A stretch of DNA of 64,000 bases from Petaurus breviceps papuanus (lineage: Eukaryota; Chordata; Mammalia; Diprotodontia; Petauridae). The stretch spans positions 49,667,655 through 49,731,654 of the forward strand of contig JAMXIF010000051.1 in assembly GCA_028583685.1 (NCBI GenBank), read 5' to 3'. The notes under the pieces are model-generated. The model saw only the letters and a list, made by a program, of their open reading frames with translations. It was not told where the DNA came from and searched no databases. The translations under genes were made by a program, and so were the position numbers. Shown one piece after another: positions 11,066 to 21,003 of the stretch; the first letter of the stretch is position 1; every line of letters starts with the position of its first letter.

Positions 11066-11094
11066 TTCTTTCCCCCTAATCTAATGTTCATATC

Positions 11095-11460
11095 TTCAAT
11101 GAAGCATTCTCCTTAGCTACAAGTCTGAACAGATTACTCCTATGCTCAAAAATCTTCAGTGGCTCCCTATTGCCTACTTTGCAATTTTATGCATATTGTA
11201 ATATTATTTTGCATATGCAAAATATGCCTAAGTGCCACATTCCTTTGTTTCTGGTACTCAAGACAATACAATGCTGCACAATCCTTCCCTTCCAGCATTT
11301 CTCACATATTCTAGACCAACTCAATTAAGCTCTGTTCTTCAAATGTCCTGTGACCTCCCATCCTGTTCCAGGATGTTCTCTCTTCCTTTGTTTTGTCAGT
11401 CAAATTCCTACTCATCCATTGATGTTACCTTTCCTGATCCCCCAGTGAATATTAGCAAAA
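11095..11460 (+). mobile_element. L2 ORF2/3' region fragment
   Basis: cagattactcctatgctcaa, aatcttcagtggctccctat, then tgacctcccatcctgttcca and cctttcctgatcccccagtg. The order matches L2 just before its 3' terminus. Confidence 0.6.
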
Positions 11461-11477
11461 ATCATGGCAGAAACCAA

Positions 11478-11700
11478 TAGAGCACTCTGAGGTTTATAAA
11501 GCGCTTTAAACGCATTCATTTATTTATGCCTCAGCAATCCAGTGAGACAGGCGCATTATTATCCCCACTTTACAGATGAAGAAACTGGGACTGACATCAG
11601 TTTGCCTAAGGACCCAAAGCTGGTAAAAGTCAGAAGAACAATTTGAACCTATCTCTCTTCTGACCAGAAACCCAACACTCTTCTGTCCCCCCTCTCAGAC
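11478..11700 (-). mobile_element. MIR/THER1, antisense
   Basis: gaggtttataaagcgcttta, tcagcaatccagtgagacag, attattatccccactttaca, gatgaagaaactggg, then aatttgaacctatctctc. This is a reversed MIR with the 'aaagcgctttgcaaacc' 3' portion. Confidence 0.7.
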
Positions 11701-11925
11701 TTAGAAGAGTATTCTGTCTGTACCTTATTGATGTACTTACCCCTAACACACATTAATACTTGGCATCCTTATCTGTCTCATCCCTCTACTAAATGGCAAA
11801 CTCCACGAGGACAGGAACCATGTCAGTTTTTTAATTTCCCTAGTGGGTGCTATAGACTAGTACCTAGAGCCTAGCGCTCCGCTCTGCACAAAATAAATGC
11901 CTCATGAATATTGACTGAATTGAAT
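11701..11925 (+). mobile_element. L2 3' end
   Basis: aaatggcaaactccacgagg, acaggaaccatgtcag, cacaaaataaatgcctcatg and attgactgaattgaatg form a diverged L2 sense terminus. Confidence 0.55.
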
Positions 11926-11984
11926 GTTTTTTTTTTCCTTTACAGAAAATCTTCCACATAAATGGGTAATATAAACATCCCAGT

Positions 11985-12480
11985 TCAGATAAGTTTTAAA
12001 GGGATTTAAATGATAAATCAAGCCTATTACATTTGATTCTGGTAGTAATAGGGAGTCGTGGAAGCTTGTTGAGTAACATGGTCAGGCCTGTGCTTTAGGA
12101 ATTTGGTAGCTGAGTGGAGAACAGATTGGAGTGGGGAAGGTCTTAAGCCAAATGATACCATTTAGAAGGCTCTTGCAATTGTCTAGGTGAGACTTGATAA
12201 GAGACTGTACTAGAAGTGCAGTTGTGTGAGTGGAGAGAAAGGGACATTGGTGAGAGCTTCTACGATGATAGAAATGACAAGAATTGGCAACAGATTAGAA
12301 ATGTGTGGGGCAAGTGAGATTGGGGTCGAGGAGGAGGTGGAGTCTGTGGGTCTGGATGATCAACAAGATGGCGGTACTCACAAAACTAATAGGAAAACTG
12401 GGAGGAGGGGAAGGTTTGAGGGGGAAGATGTCAATTCCAAATTGGACATTTCAGTTTGAGATGCCCGTGGCTCATCTAGT
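11985..12480 (-). mobile_element. L2 internal (ORF2) fragment, antisense
   Basis: Words of antisense L2 ORF2 appear in order: ggtcaggcctgtgctttagg, gagaacagattggagtgggg, ggcaacagattagaaatgtg, gtttgagggggaagatg, ggacatttcagtttgagatg. Short plus frames here (12226-12459, 12305-12493) are by-products of this repeat. Confidence 0.65.
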
Positions 12481-12544
12481 TCTGCCCATGTAGATTCTTT
12501 ATCTAGGAAGTCACCTTGAAGAAAAGGTGCTTGTATTTCCTTCA

Positions 12545-12945
12545 GCCAGAGTACCATTCTTCTATTCCTACTCATTTAGAATGCTTTCCTTGTCACTGAT
12601 GTTCAGATTTTGCTTCCTCTCGTCTCTGCCTATTAACATGGCACCCACCTTTTAAAGCTAAGCTCACTGCTCCTTCTTCATGAAGCCTTCCCTGATCAGT
12701 CCAACAAAAAATAATCTCTCCCTATTATAAACTTCTATGATGCCTGCTTCTATCCACATGGCATTTACCTCCCTTGTGCTGGCATTAGCTGACTCTTCAT
12801 CTCATCCTCCCAAATAATACATTTTTTTGTAACGACCAGACCCTTGCCAGCTGGTCTCTCACACCTGGACAGCAAGGTCTGTCTCATTTTTCCTATTTCT
12901 ATCCCCAGTACTTAGCACAATGCTCCTAATGAGTGTGTAAGAAAT
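12545..12945 (+). mobile_element. L2 3' fragment
   Basis: ttcatgaagccttccctgat, cacatggcatttacctccct, then cagcaaggtctgtctca and tatccccagtacttagcaca. With the two preceding L2 pieces this gives plus, minus, plus copies in 1.25 kb. Confidence 0.6.
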
Positions 12946-12961
12946 ATCGGGGGCTATAAAC

Positions 12962-13207
12962 ATCATTATGCCCCCTAGTTGTTTTTTTACAACTTTTTGG
13001 GACCCGCATAGACCATAGTACACCAAAACTGCCCGTGGGGCTTTCTTAACAAAGATACTGGAATGGTTTGCATTTGCTTCTCCAGGGAATTAAGGCAGAC
13101 AGAGGCTAAGTGACTTGCCCAGGGTCACATAGCTAAAAAGTGTCTGTGACTGGGTTTGAGCTCAGGGCTTCCTGATTCCAAGCCCAGCATTCTTTCCTCT
13201 GAGTCTC
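12962..13207 (-). mobile_element. Long RTE-tailed SINE, antisense
   Basis: The 3' tail (left side) keeps the longer BovB-like form: in sense it reads gtactatggtctatgcgggt and cccaaaaagttg. Then aacaaagatactggaatggt, gacttgcccagggtcacata and gcttcctgattccaagccca. Confidence 0.75.
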
Positions 13208-13282
13208 CTAAGAGACACTCAGAAAACAATTAGTAGTAAGGAAAATAAACTCTTTTCTAATACTAGTTGCAGGAAAGAGTAA

Positions 13283-13370
13283 AAGCTCCCATTAATGACA
13301 ATGCTTTCAGGTTTAGTAAACATAGACATTATCTCATTTGATCATCACAATAACCCAGTTTACAAGGATG
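13283..13370 (-). mobile_element. MIR 3' fragment, antisense
   Basis: acattatctcatttgatcat and cacaataaccc, the reversed MIR 3' core next to the L1 below. Short and diverged. Confidence 0.45.
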
Positions 13371-13374
13371 ATTT

Positions 13375-14142
13375 TGTTATTTTTATTGCTTATTTTATTT
13401 TTAATTTATGGAATAAAAGCAATTCCATAACATAGTAATAATAAAAAAGATGATTGCACATGAAACTGCAAATCTATTATGTACAACTTGCTATTCCTTT
13501 TAAATATATCATAAAATTATCATGCAAATTTCTTTTCTCCCTTTTTTCTTCCCTCACACCCCCACCTCAGAGATAGCCACCATTACATACAGATATGCAC
13601 ATACACATATGTATATATACATACACATATATGCACATACAAAAATATGTAAAATTATTCTGTACATACTTCTATTTGTCAGATTTTTCTCTGGATGCAG
13701 AGAGCATCTTTCTTCATACGTCCTTTATTTTTACTTTGGATATTTACAAGTCAAAATGACTTATTCACTCAAAGTCATTCTTAAAGCAATATGACTGTTA
13801 CTATATACAGTGTTCTCTTGGTTTTACTCACTTCACTCTTCGTTATTTTGTGCAAGTCTTTCCATGTTTTTCTGAAATAATTGAGATTGTCATTTTTTAT
13901 TGCATTGTAATATTCTAAAAATTCAGATTTAAATAATTGGAGAAATATTGTTTGTGGGTAGACAAGGCCAATATTTTAAAAAGCAACAATTTTACTTAAA
14001 CTAATTTATATATTCGATGCCATCCCAACTATATTATCAAAAATAAGTTACTGAATTAGGAAAAAATAATAAAATTCATTTGGAAGAACCAAAATCAAGA
14101 ATATCAAAGAAACTAGTGGGGGGGAAGATGTAAAGGAAAGGA
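13375..14142 (-). mobile_element. L1 3' end with inverted 5' segment
   Basis: From 13375 to about 13920 the minus strand is an L1 3' UTR plus the end of ORF2; the plus strand shows gtgcaagtctttccatgttt and ttctgaaataattgag. From about 13925 to 14142 the orientation flips: aacaattttacttaaactaa, tttatatattcgatgccatc and attcatttggaagaaccaaa are L1 ORF2 in sense. An inverted 5' part abutting a 3' part is the signature of twin priming. About 0.9 kb of element sequence is missing at the junction and no clear target duplication was found, so two separate insertions remain possible. Confidence 0.65.
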
Positions 14143-14329
14143 ACCCTTGGATGCAGTGAAAAGTTGGAGGAAGTAAATGAAAGTGGAAGGAAAAAAGCCT
14201 AGTTTTTCTTGCTAAGAGCCGAACTCTGTCATTTCTATGTTTCAACGAGACTGATTAAGTGCTATTGGTAGATAAGTGCATTACCCTTGGATAAAGTCCC
14301 ACAGTCCCACCTTAGTTACACCTCTACCT

Positions 14330-14578
14330 CTTACAGTTGTTCCGTCATTTCATTCACATACAACTCTTCAGGAGCCCATTTGGAGATTTTCTTGACAAAG
14401 ATACTGAAATGGTTTGCCATTACCTTCTCCAGTTCACTTAACTGATGAGGAAACTTAGGCAAACAGGGTCAAATGATTTGCCCAGGGTCACACGGCTAAT
14501 AAGTATCTGAAGCTGAATTTGAACTCAGGTCTTCCTGATTCCAGGCCCAGAGCTCTCTCCATTGTGCCACCCAGGAGC
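14330..14578 (-). mobile_element. Long RTE-tailed SINE, antisense
   Basis: Essentially full length: gttccgtcatttcattcaca, ttggagattttcttgacaaa, gatactgaaatggtttgcca, gcccagggtcacacggctaa, tcttcctgattccaggccca, attgtgccacccagg. Confidence 0.9.
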
Positions 14579-14997
14579 AACTCTTACATTAGCTCACCAA
14601 ATTCTTTGACCATAGTTATCTACAAAACAAGGTGATCATTGGGAAATATGATGAGCCTATGTTCTAACAGGGTTCTGTTTCTCATTAAAAATCTGAGCAA
14701 CATTGTAATGATTGAACTTCCATCTTCCAAGGATAAAACTGCTACAAGAGAAAAGATTCTGGTAAAATGTTTCTGGAGATATTTCCTCAGCTTCTATACT
14801 TAACTCAACAATCAACATAACGGATGAATTTTTAACCTTAGCTTGGTTTCCTCCCTATTACAACTCAGTTGTCCAGTACACACCCAGGTGACTTACCTTG
14901 CTGTCTAACTGATGCACAACTTAGCTCAGGAAGTGCAAATGAATTGTTACTTAAGTATGTTGCATAGAACCAAGGCTGCCCTTAGGTTCTGGGTCCA
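14579..14997. other. No recognised feature
   Basis: About 420 bases of ordinary sequence between two SINEs; no frame or repeat recognised. Confidence 0.4.
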
Positions 14998-15185
14998 TGG
15001 GATCACAGAACCTTAAGTCTAGAGCTGAGAGAGACCTAGTTCAATTCCCCGTTTTACAAATGAGGAAACTAAAGCTCGGAACAATGAGACGATTTATCCA
15101 AAGTTCACACAGTTATGGCAAAAAGTAAAGCCAGGATTTGAACTCAGATTGTGTGACTCCAAGCTCAGTACTACTCTTTTCATGT
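14998..15185 (-). mobile_element. MIR variant with 'tctagtccaac' tail, antisense
   Basis: gtctagagctgagagagacc, tagttcaattccccgtttta, caaatgaggaaactaaagct, gatttgaactcagattgtgt. Same variant as 395-565. Confidence 0.65.
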
Positions 15186-15825
15186 AAACCTCCCCCCTCC
15201 CTCCATTCCTGACTCTACCACTACACTTCTGTTTCCTTATCTACAAAATGATAGAGTTGGACTAGGGGACCTCTGAGGTCCTCATCCTGTTCTGAACTTA
15301 TGATCTTAAGTAAAACATTATTAGGAAAGCAAATATTTAATTTAAAAAAATACAAGGGGCCAATAAAGGATTGGGAAATCATTCCCTGTCATGAGTTATC
15401 TATTGCATTGTCTCCTAACTCTAGAATCAATCCTAGACACCTTTTCTCCCCCTCTCCTACTCTTCCAAGTCAATGGTTCTCCGATAATTTCTGGGAACAC
15501 TCATGTATTCGATTATTCAAAGATAGCAGGTATGTTTTCTGAGTAGGCAGAATGGGGAGAAGGAGGGGGCAGAAGAGAGGTCTTGCCTCCCAGATCAACT
15601 CCACTATGTATCCTCATTCATTTAAGCCTTAAAGGCCTATGGAAACACTAATAAAATGAAAACATCCCTAAGATGGAACCCACCTTGAAGCCTTATCAGC
15701 TATGTGCTTAGTTATCAATGAAATCTTAGCAAGGGATTGACTAAATGGAATAAAAGATGGGGGTTGACCACAAAGCCAAGAGAAAAGGATAGAGAATTGG
15801 AAGTGAAGACATTTTGACTACTTCC
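15186..15825. other. No recognised feature
   Basis: About 640 bases; MIR-like words (ttccttatctacaaaatga, cctctgaggtcctcatcc) appear at 15235-15300, so part may be a decayed sense MIR. The rest is unrecognised. Confidence 0.35.
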
Positions 15826-15982
15826 CATTTGGGTCAAGGATTCCTAGACTTGGGTTCCAATCTTACATTTACTAACATTTACTACCTGTTACTTTACTTT
15901 ACTAAAAGTCACTTAATTTCCCTGTGCTTCACTTTCCTTACCTATAAAACCAGGAGGTTGGGCTCAATGACTTCTTTTCTTT
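15826..15982 (+). mobile_element. MIR variant, sense
   Basis: cttgggttccaatcttacat, aatttccctgtgcttcactt, tccttacctataaaaccagg, aggttgggctcaatgac. Sense orientation of the variant with a 'ggactagatgacctc' tail. Confidence 0.55.
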
Positions 15983-16345
15983 CAATTTATTTATTTTTTT
16001 TATTTTTGGTTTTTTGTTGTTGTTGTTTTTTTTTGCCTTTTGGGGGGCAATTGGGGTTAAGTAACTTGCCCAAGCTTACACAGCTAGTTTTTTTGTGTTA
16101 AGTGTCTGAGGCCAGAACCAAACTTGGGTCCTCCTGACTCTGGGGCTGGCACTTTACTCACTGCGCCACCTAGCGGCCCCTATTTATTTTTAGTTTTCAA
16201 CATTCATTTCCACAAGATTTTGAGTTACAAATTTTTCTCCCCGTCTTACCCCACCCCCCCACACCAAAACACTGAGCCTCCTGAATTCCCCTTCCCCTAA
16301 TCTGTTCTCTCTTATATCCTCCCCCAGCTCAACAACTTCTAAGAA
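15983..16345 (-). mobile_element. L1 3' end, antisense, split by a SINE
   Basis: ttatttttagttttcaacat, tcatttccacaagattttga, gttacaaatttttctccccg mark an L1 terminus read backwards, with pyrimidine-rich 3' UTR after it. The T-rich tail to the left is interrupted by a SINE at about 16006-16182. The upstream limit near 16345 is uncertain. Confidence 0.7.
16006..16182 (-). mobile_element. Short CORE-SINE, antisense, inside the L1 tail
   Basis: gcaattggggttaagtaact, tgcccaagcttacacagcta, gggtcctcctgactctgggg, cactgcgccacctagcggcc. It has the extra 'ttttttgtgtt' block also seen at 2.9 and 36.1 kb, pointing to a shared subfamily. Confidence 0.88.
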
Positions 16346-16611
16346 ATCTATTATACTACAATTCTAATTTGGGGATCTCTAGATAATGATATAATATTTT
16401 TTAACTCTTAAGAGGCTTCTCCCTCCATATCTTTGAAATATATTTTAATTCAATTTAATATATTTTTAAGAAGGAAGGCTAGTAAGCATATCTCCCCATA
16501 TCTGTTAAATTAAAAAAAAAAATACTCAACCAAAATTCAACTAAAACCATGTAAGTTTGCAGTCATCCAACTGGAGAGAAGGTCCATTTAATTAGGTCTT
16601 GCTGACCTTGA

Positions 16612-16770
16612 TTTGGGATCATAGGAGTTAGAGGCATGAAGTACCTCAGAGGTCATCTAGTCCAACTCCTCCATTTTACAGCTGGAGAAACTGAGGAAGG
16701 AGAAGTGATGCACACTCAACTACTAAGCTGAAGAGCCAAAATACAGTCATGTCTTCTGATTCTGGACCCA
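16612..16770 (-). mobile_element. MIR variant, antisense
   Basis: gtacctcagaggtcatctag followed by tccaactcctccattttaca and gctggagaaactgagg. Confidence 0.7.
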
Positions 16771-17540
16771 TCATTCTTTGGCTTTGCCCTGCCACTTTCC
16801 TCTTAACGCTCAGTGTTTCCATTCTTCATCTTTCCACTCCACCCTTCAGACTGATGGCTTTATCTCTGCTCCAATCTCTGTCCCTTTCCATCTCTCATTC
16901 CTGGCACATGAACTTAACTTCTGCTTTGCAGTCTGACTCCCTCCCCAGTATATCCCTCTTGCCAGTATAATCAATCACTAGGCATTTCCTATGAGTTCTA
17001 AAGCTGACTTGCATGCAATTCTACAATGAATGCAAAGGGAAGTCACTTTGATGAAAGGGTGCTGGGACTTCTTTCCTCCAGGACATAGTTCTTCTGTTAC
17101 TACTAATTTAGAATGTTTATACAGTTAGAGCCTCTCAGATTTCTGGCTCAGAGCCACAGGAATAACAAGGGCCAGGCTGAAAAATCTCTTAATCCTCCCC
17201 CTTTAGTCCTCCCCATGTCACAGGGGGTGGGAGCACAGCCTAGGACAAATCACAAACCAGGCTGGCCTTGTGGTTATTTCTACAGCCCCAGGGAGCGCAC
17301 GGCACTGGCTAAGTTTCTGGTGGCATTCTGATTGGTTTGTCTCATGCAGTGTGAATGTGACATTCAATTTCCTGCCTTCCTTTTTTGCATATGTTCTCCC
17401 TCCTCACTGCTGCCTTATGGAAACCATTCTATTCCATTCTAGAGCCACCTCCTTCAAAAGGCCTTTCTGGATTCCCCTAACTGGTAGCACTCCAGCCTCC
17501 TTCTCCCAAAATTACTTAATTTGTCTTTGGACTGGATCTA
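16771..17540. other. Unrecognised, possibly with decayed L2
   Basis: About 770 bases. 17380-17530 has gaaaccattctattccattc and aaaaggcctttctggattcc, suggestive of L2 sense 3' sequence but too diverged to call. Plus frames at 16749-16970, 17113-17331 and 17270-17551 show no known motif. Confidence 0.35.
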
Positions 17541-17756
17541 TGATTTCGTAGGCATACAGAACTCCCAGTAAGTAATTGCCCTCTATCAATGCAGAACAAT
17601 ACCCATTCTGTAATTGATAAGTTTAGAATGGTACATTTCATAGGTATACAGGTATGCAGTTTCATATGTATACAGAACTCTCAGTAAGTAATTGCCCTCT
17701 ATCAATGCAGAACAATGTCCATTCTGTAATTGATAAGTTTAGAATTGTACCCTTCC
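17541..17756. repeat. 116-bp tandem duplication, two copies
   Basis: tacagaactc begins at 17555 and again at 17671, a period of 116 bp. Both copies continue with cagtaagtaattgccctcta, tcaatgcagaacaat, then cattctgtaattgataag. Only a handful of differences separate them, so the event is fairly recent compared with surrounding MIRs. Confidence 0.9.
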
Positions 17757-17764
17757 TGGGGCAC

Positions 17765-17860
17765 TGAGAGGTCAGCATGTGTCAGAAACAGGATTTGAAC
17801 CCAGAACTACCTAACTCAAAGGCTGTCTTTCCCTCTGTTAACTACTCCCTACTACCTCTC
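17765..17860 (-). mobile_element. MIR 5' fragment, antisense
   Basis: cagaaacaggatttgaaccc, agaactacctaactcaaagg, tgttaactactcc: reversed MIR head. Confidence 0.45.
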
Positions 17861-17919
17861 TCGCAGGTCTGGACCTTATTTTCTAGTTACATCTTTGGGT
17901 ACCATTTGTGCCCCTCTCC

Positions 17920-18035
17920 CCTTCTTTGCTCAGGGAAATAAAGTCCTTACAGGCAGATAATGTTTCCCTTCTTTTTAGGTCCCACAATGCCTCGCAAGGA
18001 CATATTTAATAGATGTCTGTTGAATACAATCAAAT
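17920..18035 (+). mobile_element. L2 3' end
   Basis: aggcagataatgtttccctt, aggtcccacaatgcctcgca, aatagatgtctgttgaatac: diverged L2 terminus. Confidence 0.6.
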
Positions 18036-18049
18036 AGTTAAATCCAAGT

Positions 18050-18435
18050 ACTCATAGCATTGTAGTATCTCAGATTTGAAAGGGACCTCAGAGGCCAGTT
18101 CAAACCTCATCGGGACAGGAATCCTCTCTACAACATGGCTACCAAGTGGTTAGCCCCACTTGTATAGGCAGGCCAACCTATGTTTGGCCCGCTTTGATTA
18201 CTTTTTTACTGACATCATGACATACTAACCCAGCCTCTTTGCATCTGATCCTTGCAGCTCCTAGTTCTACCCCACCCTACCCCTATAACCAAACAGACTC
18301 GCTCAAACCCCTATTGCAAAGAACAGCCCTTCAAATACTCAAGGACAGTCACCATGTTTCCCTGCTGAGTCTTCCCTCCCCCAGGCTTCTCCTCCCTATG
18401 TGCGGTTCACTGATCCTCACAGGAAGTGATGTCAG
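18050..18435 (-). mobile_element. L3/CR1 LINE fragment, antisense
   Basis: The plus strand reads catctgatccttgcagctcc, tagttctaccccaccctacc, aacagcccttcaaatactca, aggacagtcaccatgtttcc, ccaggcttctcctccc. This order (3'-terminal ORF2 of CR1/L3 in antisense: 'cccttcaaatatttgaagacagc', 'ttctcttctccaggctaaac') is well known from mammalian L3. Confidence 0.65.
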
Positions 18436-18439
18436 AGTG

Positions 18440-18640
18440 ATTATCATGAGATTAAAGAAAGAAATTTGGAGCTGAAAGAAACTTTAGAGACCACCTAGTC
18501 CAACTCCTCCTTTTACAGATGAAGAAACTGAGGCAGGCAGAGGCTAAGTGATACATTCTGGGTCACGCCATGAGCAAAGTGTCTGAGGCAAGATCTCCAA
18601 ATCCAGCACTTGATTCACCAATTCCTGTCTCCTCCTCTTC
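18440..18640 (-). mobile_element. MIR variant, antisense
   Basis: ttggagctgaaagaaacttt, agagaccacctagtccaact, cctccttttacagatgaaga, aactgaggcaggcagaggct. Confidence 0.75.
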
Positions 18641-19064
18641 CAGACAGTCTCTGGCTTACCAATAGATATGGTTACATAGTGAATGATCACTTCTCCAAGC
18701 AAATGGTTGTACTCCAAATATCATCGCTGTCTTTGACAGAGTGAAAAAAATAATATCTGGTGAATGGGTATGAAGGTTATCTATTTGTGTCCTGGAAGGA
18801 GGAAAAGCTGACTAACACCCTCAGTTGGCAATCCTGCAAGAATTCTGGGCTCTGGGATTGTGAACTCAGCTAGAGATCACAAATGAGAAACTCTACAGCC
18901 CTTCTGGCCAGCAGGCCTATAGGCTGAAAGTAGGGTGCATCATTCTTCAATACATACATGGAGGCCATGATTCAGGTCGTATGGAAGGAAGAGACAAGTG
19001 TGCTGAAGGTCCAGGACCCTCCAGGATCTTAGAGTAACAGACTTGGGCACATAAACCTTGCTGT
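18641..19064. other. No recognised feature
   Basis: About 420 bases without recognisable repeat or frame. Confidence 0.4.
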
Positions 19065-19078
19065 ATTCCTAATTAACA

Positions 19079-19327
19079 GGGCAGCTAGGTGGTGCAGTAG
19101 AGAGAGCTCCCAGCTTGGAGTCAAGGAAGACCCAAGTTCAAATTCAGTCTCAGCCACTTACTCGCTATGTAACCCTGCGCAAGTCATTTAACCCTGTTTG
19201 CCTCAGTTTCCTCATCTGTAAAATGAGCCGGAGAAGGAAATGGCAAACCACTCCAGTATCTTTGCCAAGAAAACCCCAAATAGGGTCATGAAGAGTTGGA
19301 CATGACTGAAAGGACTGACCAACAATA
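19079..19327 (+). mobile_element. Full-length long SINE with RTE-like tail and target duplication
   Basis: The clearest copy: gggcagctaggtggtgcagt, agttcaaattcagtctcagc, tcctcatctgtaaaatgagc, caaaccactccagtatcttt, gccaagaaaaccccaaatag, gaagagttggacatgactga, aaggactgaccaacaataa. Target duplications attcctaatta (19065-19075) and attcctaacta (19328-19338) differ at one base. Pol III A/B-box positions are in the head. Confidence 0.93.
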
Positions 19328-19378
19328 ATTCCTAACTAGTAGAACCAAACTTAGGAAATCTGGTAACTAGGATGAATT

Positions 19379-19612
19379 TTGTTGGGGGAAGGAGGTGGGA
19401 GGTACAGAGGATATTATGCAGTCATTGGGTACAATCATGACCCAAAAAGGCTGGTCCCAGTCCCTAAGAAATGGCAGACAACTCCTGACCCCATTGAATC
19501 TTGGAATGAAATCAGGAAGGAGGAGATAGAGGTGGTGACAAAGGAGAACGTGAATGTGCTATTTGAGGGGGCACTACGTAATAGGGAAGACTACTGTAGG
19601 GAGGGAATATAG
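19379..19612 (+). other. Unrecognised 77-codon open frame
   Basis: The translation is rich in charged residues (..NHDPKRLVPVPKKWQTT..) and less AT-skewed than its neighbours. I recognise no family. It lies between a SINE and an L2 fragment and no second copy is seen here. It may be a decayed piece of an unknown repeat or pseudogene, or chance. Confidence 0.25.
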
Positions 19613-19734
19613 CCCAAGATGTTACCACTCCAAGGAAATCCCTTAATAACTGGACCCTACTTATAACCCTGCCCATTAGCCTCAGGTACCATTCCTCATG
19701 CTTGGCTGGTCAACAGTGATTGTTTAGGGATTCC

Positions 19735-20145
19735 CAGTGCTGGTTTTAAGTTTCCTAAAGCATAGACCAAAACCTTTCCATGACTCCTCAATATTTATCA
19801 GGCAACATTCATGCTTTCTTGGCTGACATTCATTGCCCTCTACTCATTTTCCTAACCTGCCCTTCTCACTCAATCTTTCACTAACGCTCTGCACAGACTT
19901 TTTGCTACTCCTCATAGAACCTTTAGTCAAACTGGATTCCATAAGGTTCCCGGAACATGTTTCATACTTTCCCACCTCCAGACCTCTGCTTAGGCTACCT
20001 CCTGAACCTAGAAAGTTCCTTTTCTGCCAGCCTCTGCTTCTTCAATCCCTACCCATCCTTTAGGATTACCCAGCATACTGTCAATATCATTGCTTCCACG
20101 ATGCACTCCTGATCATCTGCTCACCCTTCATCCCTTAGCCAGAAG
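19735..20145 (+). mobile_element. L2 fragment, sense
   Basis: aaaacctttccatgactcct, cattgccctctactcatttt, acagactttttgctactcct, tcaatccctacccatccttt resemble the L2 region before the 3' end. Strongly diverged. Confidence 0.5.
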
Positions 20146-20164
20146 TTTTTCCTTTGAAATTCTA

Positions 20165-20600
20165 GAGAGCACCAGAGTGTACAGAGAGCTAGACCTGGAG
20201 TCAGTAACACCTGAGTTCACATCCAGCTTCCAACTTGATAGTTGTTTGACCTTGAGCAAGTAACTCAGCCACAGTCTGCCTTGGCTTCCTCATCTCTAAA
20301 ATGGGAATAATTTAAAAAAGCAATAAAATAAAATGGGGATAATAACAGTACCTATTTTTCAGGGTTGTTGGGAGGATGAAATGTGATAATACCTATAAAG
20401 TGCTTTGCCAAACATTAAAGAATTGTGGAGAAGTGAGTAGAGCACCGGCCCTGGAATCAGGAGGACCCGAGTTCAAATCTGGCCTCAGACACTTAACACT
20501 TACTAGCCGTGTGGCCTTGGGCAAGTCACTTAACCCCAATTGCCCTACAAAAAGGCAAAAAATAAATCAAATAAAGAATTATATAAAGCTATTGTCATTA
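20165..20600 (+). mobile_element. MIR/THER1 CORE-SINE, sense, split by a short SINE
   Basis: agagctagacctggagtcag, gagcaagtaactcagccaca, ttcctcatctctaaaatggg, gggttgttgggaggatgaaa, tataaagtgctttgccaaac, then after the insertion tataaagctattgtcatta. Confidence 0.75.
20424..20566 (+). mobile_element. Short CORE-SINE inside MIR, with target duplication
   Basis: gtgagtagagcaccggccct, gagttcaaatctggcctcag, ttaaccccaattgccctaca. taaagaatt occurs on both sides (about 20416-20424 and 20573-20581). The first ~25 bases of the usual head are missing, so the copy is 5'-truncated. Confidence 0.88.
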
Positions 20601-20639
20601 GTATTGTTAATAATATTGATAATTATATATTAAATAACT

Positions 20640-20832
20640 CAGTCATTTTTTTCAATCATGTCTGTCTCTTTACAGTTCCTTCTAGGGGTTTTCTTAGCAA
20701 AGATACTACAGTGATTTGCCATTTCCTTCTCTAGGTCATTTTATAGATAAGGAAACTGACATAAATAAGGTTAAAGGACTTGCCCAGAGTCACACAGCTA
20801 GTAAGTGTCTGAGGCCAGATTTGAACTCAGTT
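20640..20832 (-). mobile_element. Long RTE-tailed SINE, antisense, head missing
   Basis: tcagtcatttttttcaatca, aggggttttcttagcaaaga, ggacttgcccagagtcacac, gaggccagatttgaactcag, then the match stops, so the 5' head is truncated. Confidence 0.85.
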
Positions 20833-20892
20833 CTTAGTAAATGTTCAATCAACAATTTGTTTCAATTATTCAATACCATCTGCCCTGATAAT

Positions 20893-21003
20893 CATCACCT
20901 AAATCACCTTAGGCAAATTACTTATTTCATTTCTCTGGGCCTCGGTTTCCTCATCTTTGCAGATCAGATGGCTCTGATGTCCCTTCAAGTTTGAGTTCAA
21001 TGA
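20893..21003 (+). mobile_element. MIR variant 3' part, sense
   Basis: tgggcctcggtttcctcatc and gatgtcccttcaagtttgag. A 5' portion is not recognisable. Confidence 0.55.

Noticed and set aside
12226-12493. Two overlapping plus frames as a small gene
   Set aside because: They lie wholly in an antisense L2 ORF2 fragment.
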